Below, one piece after another: positions 7,943-15,710 of a stretch of 46,923 bases of DNA; position 1 is the first letter of the stretch, and each line of letters starts with the position of its first letter. The DNA is taken from contig JAQVVR010000006.1 in assembly GCA_028698875.1 (NCBI GenBank), forward strand, positions 1 to 46,923, given 5' to 3'. A model generated the notes under the pieces. That model was not told the DNA's origin and made no database searches. It saw only the letters and a program-made list of their open reading frames with translations. The DNA comes from Candidatus Izemoplasmatales bacterium. GTDB taxonomy: Bacteria > Bacillota_I > Bacilli_A > Izemoplasmatales > Hujiaoplasmataceae. Made by a program: the position numbers and the translations under genes.

Positions 7943-9200
7943 TAACAAATTCCGGTGTTTTATTTTTTTTAATGAACTCGAAATGGCCCGGGATCGTTCC
8001 GTATGAAGCGCCCTTCCACCAAAAACGAATACATATTGATAATGCGATTCCCCCTAAAATCATTAGTATTGATGTCGTCGTTGCCGCTTTAAGGGTTAGG
8101 CCAAATATTTCATACACTAAAGGATCGGTTCGCATTGTTTCTATGAAAATGCGAACACATCCGTACCAAATGAGATAAAATGACATGACTTCACCAATTT
8201 TGACGCTTTTTATCCGTCGAATGATTAAAATAATGAAAAATCCAATCCAATTTAGTAGTAATTCATATAAAAACGTCGGGTGATAAAACCCTTTAACCAA
8301 AGCCACATCGGAGATGTTGACAATGTACATGTTATTGACGATGAATTCGGGAATGTGTAAAGTATACCGCAAATAGTTGAACTGTTCTTCAAGCGACAAA
8401 GCGCCACCACCAACCAAGCCACCATGAGCTTCTTGATTGAGGAAATTTCCCCAACGACCAAACGTTTGTGCGAAAATAAATCCCATCGCCACTAGATCTA
8501 AAACCTTGAGCATGTTAATTTTTTTCTTTCGGGTGTAAAAATATGCACATATCATTGCCGTTGTAAAGGCGCCATGGATAGCCAGCCCCTCTAACCCAAA
8601 GGATGAAAAGTCCACCGCCCCGTTGATATATCGGAACCCGATAATTTGCATGAAAGTTGCAAACGCATCACCATCAACGACAAAAATATCAAACTCAAAA
8701 GCCACATACCATAGTCGTGCTCCTAAAATTGCCAAGGGAACAATCCAAAGAAAACCATCGATTAAATCATCTTGGCTCACTCCTGTCCGCTTGCCTTCCC
8801 GAAGGCCAAGCAAGAAAGCCAACATGATTCCTGTCATAATGAAAACGGAATAAAAAACGATATCGCGGCCGCCAATTGATATCAACCGGTTATCGTAAGT
8901 ATAGATTGGTTTGATGATGGTATCGGTGTTTATTGAAGCATATTGACTTTCCCATATGTTCCATCTGGTGAAACTACAATTGTCTTTAATCGGCGCCACT
9001 GGCTCGTTACCGGCAATATCACACACTTCCCCCGTTGTGCAGGTTATGATATCCAAAACAGTGCCGTCATAACTAACAAAAGTCACTGTGAATGTCTCAT
9101 TTGTGGTTGCTTCCGTCGTCGTAGCTTCACATCCAAGTAATAAAAACCAGCCCCCGAAGATTAATAATATAAATACTAGTAACTTCCCTGTTTTTTTCAT
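7929..9200 (-). CDS. lgt: Lgt with N-terminal lipoprotein-like InlB-type extension
   Basis: Lgt attaches diacylglycerol from phosphatidylglycerol to the cysteine of prelipoproteins. Residues from about 105 to 423 match the enzyme: RDIVFYSVFIMTGIM at the first helix, AIHGA, the signature FGRWGNFLNQEAHGG, and HPTFLYE near the C-terminus, with about seven membrane helices. Unusually, about 100 extra residues precede this: a signal peptide with lipobox LLGC (Cys24), a Thr-rich linker, and a domain TVTFVSYDGTVLD...RWNI like the InlB B repeat, with Cys54, Cys60 and Cys75. Lgt proteins are normally about 260-320 residues; this one is 423. The start codon has AGGTGGA upstream and overlaps the hprK stop by one base (TAATG), so the extension is part of the translated gene rather than a start-calling error. 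Confidence 0.93.
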   Translation of the reverse strand: MKKTGKLLVFILLIFGGWFLLLGCEATTTEATTNETFTVTFVSYDGTVLDIITCTTGEVCDIAGNEPVAPIKDNCSFTRWNIWESQYASINTDTIIKPIYTYDNRLISIGGRDIVFYSVFIMTGIMLAFLLGLREGKRTGVSQDDLIDGFLWIVPLAILGARLWYVAFEFDIFVVDGDAFATFMQIIGFRYINGAVDFSSFGLEGLAIHGAFTTAMICAYFYTRKKKINMLKVLDLVAMGFIFAQTFGRWGNFLNQEAHGGLVGGGALSLEEQFNYLRYTLHIPEFIVNNMYIVNISDVALVKGFYHPTFLYELLLNWIGFFIILIIRRIKSVKIGEVMSFYLIWYGCVRIFIETMRTDPLVYEIFGLTLKAATTTSILMILGGIALSICIRFWWKGASYGTIPGHFEFIKKNKTPEFVNEKA

Positions 9201-10144
9201 TATTCCACCTGTTTTTTTTCGGAATTAGCTTTGATTTTGCGCTTCAGACTGCCACTGAAATCTTCTGCGGAATGATAGCCCATCTGCTTTGCTTTAAAAT
9301 CAAAAGCTGCCGCTTCCACAAGCGTTGCCGTATTTCTGGCTTCCGTAATTGGTAACGACATCGATACAACATCCGTATCAAAGATGGTTTGTTTTTCTGC
9401 CTGTAAACCCAATCTGTCATATTGTTTGTTATCATCCCACACATTCAAATTGACAATTAAAGAAATCCGTTTTGTCTCTCGGTAAGCGCTAACCCCAAAC
9501 ATATAAACAACATTGACAATCCCGATTCCACGAATCTCTAAATACTTCTTCAAAACATCTGGCGCTTCACCGATTAAGACGTTCTTTTCGCGTTGATAGA
9601 TTTCAATGGTATCATCAGCCACCAACATATATCCGCGACGAATCAGTTCCAATGCCACTTCGCTTTTTCCGATGCCACTAGATCCAGTAATAATGGTTCC
9701 AACACCATTGATATCCATCAAAACCCCATGAATGGTTGTCCGCTCTGCCAATTTTGCTTGTAAAACATTAAACAATTCTCCAAACAAAGATGTGGTTTGA
9801 TATGTGCTTTTCAAAACGGGGATTTTATATTTGTTTCCAAATTGCAAAAACAATTCGGGAACGTCAACGTTTTTGGAAAATATAAAGGCCGGCGGTTCCT
9901 GCGCAAATAATTTTTGTACTCGATCTAACTGGATATCCGGAGAAAGAGTATTGAAGAACGTCTCTTCCTTTGACCCAATAATCTGAATCCGGTTATATTC
10001 ATAATAATCAAACAATCCAGCTAATTCCAATCCCGGTTTGGTCAGATTAGGACTTGTCACTTCGCGATTAAGCCCTAACGCTCCAGCGAGAACTTCTAGT
10101 TTCATATTGGCGACAATTTGACTTATAGTAAGTTTTTGCGACAC
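9200..10144 (-). CDS. hprK: HPr kinase/phosphorylase
   Basis: HprK phosphorylates and dephosphorylates Ser46 of HPr, controlling carbon catabolite repression in Gram-positive bacteria. The 314 residues include the N-terminal ligand-binding-like domain, His139 (IHG), the P-loop GSSGIGKS (154-161), the acidic pair in VADD (175-178) and the family signature LEIRGIGIV. Translation starts at GTG 10144, positioned after AGGTGA. It begins 4 bases after the upstream coiled-coil membrane protein gene and is followed by lgt with a one-base overlap, the hprK-lgt order of Bacillus. Its presence implies an HPr/PTS system elsewhere. Confidence 0.96.
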   Translation of the reverse strand: MSQKLTISQIVANMKLEVLAGALGLNREVTSPNLTKPGLELAGLFDYYEYNRIQIIGSKEETFFNTLSPDIQLDRVQKLFAQEPPAFIFSKNVDVPELFLQFGNKYKIPVLKSTYQTTSLFGELFNVLQAKLAERTTIHGVLMDINGVGTIITGSSGIGKSEVALELIRRGYMLVADDTIEIYQREKNVLIGEAPDVLKKYLEIRGIGIVNVVYMFGVSAYRETKRISLIVNLNVWDDNKQYDRLGLQAEKQTIFDTDVVSMSLPITEARNTATLVEAAAFDFKAKQMGYHSAEDFSGSLKRKIKANSEKKQVE

Positions 10145-10148
10145 GATT

Positions 10149-10712
10149 TCACCTGCTTTTATTATTTTTTGCTAAGCGAATAGTTATTTTCTGAATTACA
10201 AAACCATATAGATTTTTTATAATTACTCGAATAAATTGAAACAAGAAAACAAATAAAACCGGATAGATATTATTGGCAAACGTCAAAGCTTCCTTCAAAA
10301 AAACCAAATCCATTAAATAAAAGAAAATGAGATTTACTAAGAAAAAGATGACTCCTTGGGAGAAAATAACTAGTTTTTGATGTTTGCGAAACAAATAGAT
10401 TTTAATGACCGTTTCATATACCGTAAATAATGCCGCGAGCAATAGATAAACGTAATTATTTTTTACCTCCGCCAATGAAAGTCCTTGAATAATGACAAAA
10501 ATTAAAATGAAATTGATGAGGAATCCCACAACCAAATTGATGAGTGGATCCGTTGAATAATCGAGCCCTAGATTGATTTTGATTATTCGCTTTTCCTGTG
10601 AGTGGGCGTGTTTTAGTTTTTGTTTTTCCTCTTCATTTTGTTGTTTTACTTTGGCAATTAATTTTTCGAGATCATCGATTTCTTTCCGAAGATCTTTATC
10701 ATCATTCTTCAT
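10149..10712 (-). CDS. Coiled-coil four-TM membrane protein
   Basis: I do not recognise the family. The 187 residues begin with a highly charged heptad-like stretch (4-45, rich in Glu and Lys) that should form a cytoplasmic coiled coil. It is followed by about four membrane helices (near 57-78, 86-106, 115-136 and 147-167) and a short basic tail. GGAGA precedes the ATG. It is the first gene of the hprK-lgt-trxB-whiA-acpS run, 4 bases from hprK, with a TATAAT at 10758-10763 as a likely promoter. The spacing suggests coordinated expression, but no function follows from it. Confidence 0.75.
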   Translation of the reverse strand: MKNDDKDLRKEIDDLEKLIAKVKQQNEEEKQKLKHAHSQEKRIIKINLGLDYSTDPLINLVVGFLINFILIFVIIQGLSLAEVKNNYVYLLLAALFTVYETVIKIYLFRKHQKLVIFSQGVIFFLVNLIFFYLMDLVFLKEALTFANNIYPVLFVFLFQFIRVIIKNLYGFVIQKITIRLAKNNKSR

Positions 10713-10785
10713 CTTATTTCTCCATTACCTTATTTGCTTACGTGCGGTTGGCTTATTATTATAATATCATAACAAGAACTAAAAT

Positions 10786-10805
10786 AACAGTTTTTATGAA
10801 CTGTT
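10786..10805. repeat. Inverted repeat AACAGTT/AACTGTT
   Basis: A perfect 7-bp inverted repeat with a 6-base loop lies just downstream of the uvrA terminator on the minus strand and upstream of the promoter for the 10149-10712 gene. Its tail ATTTTAG is weak for a terminator. It may be a second terminator or an operator. Confidence 0.5.
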
Positions 10806-10813
10806 CATCTAAC

Positions 10814-10836
10814 AAAAAAGCAGCTCGCAAGCTACT
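10814..10836 (-). terminator. Terminator overlapping the uvrA stop codon
   Basis: Minus-strand stem AGTAGCT-TGCG-AGCTGCT (one G-U pair) is followed by TTTTTT. The uvrA stop codon TAG lies inside the 5' arm. Confidence 0.8.
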
Positions 10837-13648
10837 TTTTTACGGCCAAAACTTGTTTTAAGTATTTTCCGGTATAACTGTTTGGTTCGTTAGCCACGGT
10901 TTCCGGTGTGCCGGTAACCAAAATATTTCCACCACGATCGCCGCCTTCAGGCCCTAAATCAATCACGTAATCCGCCACTTTAATCACATCAAGGTTATGT
11001 TCAATCACAATTACTGTGGCGCCTTTTGCGACGATATCTTGTAATACCGCCAGTAAATTTACAATATCGTGACTATGCAATCCCGTCGTTGGTTCATCAA
11101 GAATATACACGGATTTTTCAGTAATTCGTTTATATAACTCGCTGGCTAATTTCACCCGTTGTGCTTCTCCGCCCGACAAAGTAACTGATGATTGCCCTAA
11201 TTTGATGTATCCTAGCCCTACATCATAAATCGTCTTCAAACGATTGTATATTTTGGGAACATTTTTAAAGAATTCACAAGCATATTCAATCGTCATATCT
11301 AAGACATCGGCAATTGATTTGCCTTTATATTTTACTTCCAAAGTTTCATCATTATATCGACTTCCATGGCATTGTTCACATTCAATATAAAGGTCTGGCA
11401 TGAAATGCATTTCAATCTTAATTACGCCATCACCAGAACAATGTTCACAGCGTCCGCCTTTAACATTAAAAGAGAATCGACCCTTATCATAACCGCGCAT
11501 TTTAGCTTCCGTAGTCATGCTAAAAAGATCACGGATAACATCAAAAACGCCAGTGTAAGTCGCCGGATTACTACGTGGGGTTCGACCAATTGCCGATTGA
11601 TCTATGTCAATGATGCGATCAAAATTTTCATATCCCACAATGTCTGAACAAATCCCCGGAATTTCATTGCGTTCGGTTATTCGGTTGAGGAGGCCTTTAT
11701 ATAACACTTCATTAACCAGCGATGATTTTCCCGACCCTGACACTCCGGTAACAACCGTGAAACATCCAATGGGAAAATCTACATCAATGTTCTTCAGGTT
11801 ATTTTGTCGTGCGCCGATGACTCGTAAAAATCCGCGGTTTGGTTTGCGCCGTTTTGTGGGAATTTCTATGCGCATACGTCCAGATAAATACGCCCCCGTA
11901 ATTGAGCGCGGATCATTGACAATTTCCTGCGGTGTTCCGGCAAACAATACTTCGCCGCCATGAACGCCGGCTCCTGGGCCGATGTCGACAATAAAATCCG
12001 CATTACTTATCATTTCCATGTCATGTTCCACAACAATCATCGTGTTGCCGATATCACGCATATCCTTTAAGGTTTCAATCAAACGAAGATTATCTCGTTG
12101 ATGTAGTCCAATTGATGGTTCATCAAGAACATAAAGAACGCCTGTCAGTCGGGAGCCAATCTGCGTTGCCAGTCGGATTCGCTGCGATTCACCGCCAGAT
12201 AGTGTTCCTGAAGCCCGGGAAAGTGACAAATAATCTAATCCGACATTGGTAAGAAACCGCAACCGCGTTAAAATTTCTTTGATGATTGGTCTGGCAACTT
12301 CTTGATCCCGCGGGGATAAATGCAAATTTTGAATGAACTCGATAAGGTGTAAAACGCTCTTGATAGAAAAGTCGTAAATATTTAATCCTCCGACTCTAAC
12401 CGACAAGGCTTGTTCTGAAAGGCGTTTTCCCCCACAGCGTTCGCAAGGAATGTCATTCATCATCATTTCAATCCATTCGCGGACTTGTTTCGAAGTTGTT
12501 TCCAGATAACGTCGCTCAAGACTTGTGATAATGCCTTCAAATGTTCGTCGCTGATTATGTTCATATTCGCTTGTCTTTGAGATAAACTTATATTCGATGA
12601 GTTGATTGGTTCCATATAAGATTGTCTTTTGGTCTTCTGGCGACCAATCTTTAAATGGTTTATGAAGATCAATTTTTAAAGCTTTACACGTTTGAATTAC
12701 TTGTTGAAGATAAATGGAATCTAGATTCGCAAACTTATTAAAAACACCCTTCATAATTGATAATTCGGGATTGGGTATTAAAATATTAACATCAATTTTC
12801 CGTTTAAATCCCAATCCCGAACACTCTGGGCAGGCGCCATAAGGCGAATTAAACGAAAATAATCGTGGTTCTAATTTCGTGACTTGAAATCCACAAAACG
12901 GACAACTAAAATGTTCGCTGAAGGTCATCTCTTCATCATTAACTAAAACAACCACTAATCCGGCTCCGAGCTTGGTCGCCGTTTCTAAAGAGTCATATAG
13001 TCGTGATCGAATTCCGGCTTTAATAATAATTCTATCGATAACAGCATCAATATCATACCTTTTGGTTTTTTCTAGGTCAAATTCTTCGTCAAGTTCATGA
13101 AATTCTTTATCAATTCTAATCCGAGTATATCCGCTTTTTCGTAGATCAACTAATGCTTTTTCATGCATTCCCTTTTTTCCACGAATCACGGGAGCCATAA
13201 TGATAACTTTTGCTTCGTTATACTCAAGAATTTTATTTGTCATTTCCTGAATCGTCTGGCTAGTAATTTCAATGCCGTGTTCAGGACAAAACGGTCTCCC
13301 GATTCGGGCATATAACAAACGAATATAATCATAGATTTCCGTCACTGTTCCCACCGTTGATCGCGGATTATGAGAAGTTGTTTTTTGATCAATCGAAATT
13401 GCCGGTGATAAGCCTTCAATTGAATCAACATCGGGCTTTTCCATGTTGCCTAAAAACTGTCGAGCGTATGCCGACAGTGATTCAACATACCGGCGCCGTC
13501 CCTCTTCATAGATGGTATCGAAAGCCAAACTGGTTTTTCCAGATCCGGATACGCCGGTCATGACAATTAATTGATTTTTTGGTAACGTGATATCAATCGA
13601 CTTAAGATTGTTTTCGCGCGCCCCTTTAATGATGATTTGGTCATTCAT
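10832..13648 (-). CDS. uvrA: UvrABC excinuclease subunit A
   Basis: UvrA recognises DNA damage with UvrB in nucleotide excision repair. The 938 residues contain two ABC ATPase modules, with P-loops GVSGSGKTSLAF near the N-terminus and GVSGSGKSSLV in the second half, and LSGGE signatures in each half (SGGESQRIRLA, SGGEAQRVKLA). Zinc-binding pairs are seen as CPFC...CPEC and CEHC...CEQC. Length is typical. The start at 13648 is the ATG after AGGTGG; a GTG at 13657 lies in the ribosome site. No uvrB adjoins it. It follows ligA by 58 bases with no terminator between, so pcrA-ligA-uvrA may be one transcript ending at the hairpin over its stop codon. Confidence 0.98.
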   Translation of the reverse strand: MNDQIIIKGARENNLKSIDITLPKNQLIVMTGVSGSGKTSLAFDTIYEEGRRRYVESLSAYARQFLGNMEKPDVDSIEGLSPAISIDQKTTSHNPRSTVGTVTEIYDYIRLLYARIGRPFCPEHGIEITSQTIQEMTNKILEYNEAKVIIMAPVIRGKKGMHEKALVDLRKSGYTRIRIDKEFHELDEEFDLEKTKRYDIDAVIDRIIIKAGIRSRLYDSLETATKLGAGLVVVLVNDEEMTFSEHFSCPFCGFQVTKLEPRLFSFNSPYGACPECSGLGFKRKIDVNILIPNPELSIMKGVFNKFANLDSIYLQQVIQTCKALKIDLHKPFKDWSPEDQKTILYGTNQLIEYKFISKTSEYEHNQRRTFEGIITSLERRYLETTSKQVREWIEMMMNDIPCERCGGKRLSEQALSVRVGGLNIYDFSIKSVLHLIEFIQNLHLSPRDQEVARPIIKEILTRLRFLTNVGLDYLSLSRASGTLSGGESQRIRLATQIGSRLTGVLYVLDEPSIGLHQRDNLRLIETLKDMRDIGNTMIVVEHDMEMISNADFIVDIGPGAGVHGGEVLFAGTPQEIVNDPRSITGAYLSGRMRIEIPTKRRKPNRGFLRVIGARQNNLKNIDVDFPIGCFTVVTGVSGSGKSSLVNEVLYKGLLNRITERNEIPGICSDIVGYENFDRIIDIDQSAIGRTPRSNPATYTGVFDVIRDLFSMTTEAKMRGYDKGRFSFNVKGGRCEHCSGDGVIKIEMHFMPDLYIECEQCHGSRYNDETLEVKYKGKSIADVLDMTIEYACEFFKNVPKIYNRLKTIYDVGLGYIKLGQSSVTLSGGEAQRVKLASELYKRITEKSVYILDEPTTGLHSHDIVNLLAVLQDIVAKGATVIVIEHNLDVIKVADYVIDLGPEGGDRGGNILVTGTPETVANEPNSYTGKYLKQVLAVKK

Positions 13649-13706
13649 GTAAGCCACCTGCTTTGCCTAAATAACTATATAAAAAACGTTTTAGTGGTTG
13701 CGGATA

Positions 13707-15698
13707 TTACTTTTCTTGATTAACCATTGCTTCGAATTCTGCTTCGTTGATAATTTTAATGCCAAGCGCCAATCCTTTGTCTAACTTGCTTCCGGCTTCA
13801 GCTCCGGCAAGAATCATATCGGTCTTTTTCGAAACAGACGCTGATACTTTCCCCCCTAAACGTTCAATAATAGTTTGCGCATCACTGCGACTATAATTAG
13901 TAAGGGATCCCGTCAAAACAACGGTTTTCTCGGTGAATGATGTTGTTTTTGTTATCTTATCAGCTGTATATGTCATTTTTAAGCCATAAGCAGTAAGTTT
14001 TTTCAAACGATCTCTATTTGTTGGATTTTGAAAATAATCAACGATGCTTTTTGCTATTACTTCTCCTATGTCGTTGGTCTGTAACAAATCTTCTTCCGTA
14101 ATCGTGAGAAGTCGATCAATTGAAATAAACTTTTGGGCAATAATTTTAGCGACCTTGGCTCCAACGTGACGAATCCCAAGACCAAACAATAATTTATCAA
14201 GGTTATGCTGTTTTGATTGTTCGATTCCGTCCATCAAGTTAGAAATACTTTTAAGCCCAAATCCTTCTTTGAGGATCAATTCCTGAAACCGCTCTTTCAA
14301 AGTGAAGATATCGGCAATGTCAGATAAAAATCCATCATTATAAAAATCAATTACCGCTTTTTCTCCAAGTCCATCTATATCATATGCATCACGGGCAGCA
14401 AAGTGAATTAATCCTTCAATTTTCTTTGCATCGCAATTTGGGTTAAGACAATAATAATCAGCTTCGTTGCTTTTGCGAATCAGCCGCTCGCCACATTTTG
14501 GACATTTATCAATCATTTGAAATTTTCTTTCTTCACCGGTTCGTCGTTCAAATAGACATCTGACCACTTCCGGAATAATCTCTGCGGCTTTGCGGACAAC
14601 AATATAATCCCCAATGCGAATGTCCTTTTCTACACAGTAATCCTCGTTATGAAGCGTGGCTCGAGCCACAACCGAGCCCGATATTAAAACGGGGTCCATT
14701 TCCGCCACCGGGGTTACAACACCAGTTCTTCCAATTTGAAAAGTGATACCAGTTAAGCGTGTTACCATTTCTTCGGGCGCAAACTTATAAGCTGTTGCCC
14801 ACTTTGGCGACTTAGCAGTATATCCGATTTGATTATAATATCTATATTCATTGACTTTGATGACAACCCCATCAATATCATAGCTGAGATTGTGTCGGAT
14901 AGAATCAATTTTGGCAATATATTTCCAAACAGCATCGATGGTTTGACACCGTTCCGATTCAGAATTTATTTTAAAAGTCAAAGCCTTCATTTTTTGTAAT
15001 GAATCCCAATGATTATCCACAATTTCTCGATCCATTAAATAATAGAGAAACGCGTCAAGTTTGCGCTTTCCAACGATTTTAGGATCCAGTTGTCGAATCG
15101 ACCCGGCGGCCGCATTGCGGGGGTTTTTAAATGGTTCAAGTCCTAAAGTCTCTTGTTCAACATTCAATGCTTTAAATGCCTTTTTGCTCATGAAAATTTC
15201 GCCGCGAACCTCTAATGCTCCTTGGAATTTGATTGATAACGGAATTGAAGGAATGGTCTTGACGTTTTCCGTAATATCTTCTCCATATACGCCATCCCCA
15301 CGGGTTGCGCCGCGAACAAGAAGACCATTTTCATATTTAAGTGACACTGATAGTCCGTCAATTTTCACTTCCGCGACATAGGAAAAATTTGTGCCTATTT
15401 CTTTTTTTATGCGTTGATCAAAATCACGCAATTCTTCTTCATTGTAAACATTAGATAAAGACATCATCGGTGATGAATGAGCAACCTTAATGAACTTTTC
15501 TATTGCTTGTCCTCCCACCCGTTTTGTGGGTGAGTCTTGAGTCGCATATTCAGGAAACGCTTTTTCTAAAGTTAACAATTCATTCATCATCCGATCATAT
15601 TCCTGATCGGTAAGGCTAGGATTATCCAAAACATAATATTCATAATTGCACTTATCAATTAAGTTTTTGAGTTCGTTGATTTTTTTTAATGGTTCCAT
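13707..15698 (-). CDS. ligA: NAD-dependent DNA ligase
   Basis: LigA seals nicks during replication and repair using NAD. The 663 residues show the Ia domain, the adenylation motif EVKIDGLS with the catalytic lysine, the OB fold, a four-cysteine zinc finger (CPKC and CLNPNC, about 400-425), helix-hairpin-helix repeats, and a C-terminal BRCT domain (about 585-663, TVVLTGSLTNYSRSDA). The ATG at 15698 is used; the GTG at 15710 overlaps AGGTGA. It starts 12 bases after the pcrA stop, the conserved pcrA-ligA pairing of Bacillota. Confidence 0.98.
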   Translation of the reverse strand: MEPLKKINELKNLIDKCNYEYYVLDNPSLTDQEYDRMMNELLTLEKAFPEYATQDSPTKRVGGQAIEKFIKVAHSSPMMSLSNVYNEEELRDFDQRIKKEIGTNFSYVAEVKIDGLSVSLKYENGLLVRGATRGDGVYGEDITENVKTIPSIPLSIKFQGALEVRGEIFMSKKAFKALNVEQETLGLEPFKNPRNAAAGSIRQLDPKIVGKRKLDAFLYYLMDREIVDNHWDSLQKMKALTFKINSESERCQTIDAVWKYIAKIDSIRHNLSYDIDGVVIKVNEYRYYNQIGYTAKSPKWATAYKFAPEEMVTRLTGITFQIGRTGVVTPVAEMDPVLISGSVVARATLHNEDYCVEKDIRIGDYIVVRKAAEIIPEVVRCLFERRTGEERKFQMIDKCPKCGERLIRKSNEADYYCLNPNCDAKKIEGLIHFAARDAYDIDGLGEKAVIDFYNDGFLSDIADIFTLKERFQELILKEGFGLKSISNLMDGIEQSKQHNLDKLLFGLGIRHVGAKVAKIIAQKFISIDRLLTITEEDLLQTNDIGEVIAKSIVDYFQNPTNRDRLKKLTAYGLKMTYTADKITKTTSFTEKTVVLTGSLTNYSRSDAQTIIERLGGKVSASVSKKTDMILAGAEAGSKLDKGLALGIKIINEAEFEAMVNQEK

Positions 15699-15710
15699 CT
15701 GGATATTCAC

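Noticed and set aside
13649-13657. GTG starts a few codons upstream of uvrA, ligA, pcrA, glnS, tex, tsaD and pspC
   Set aside because: In each case the GTG falls in or next to the ribosome site (AGGTG type), so the downstream start was preferred.
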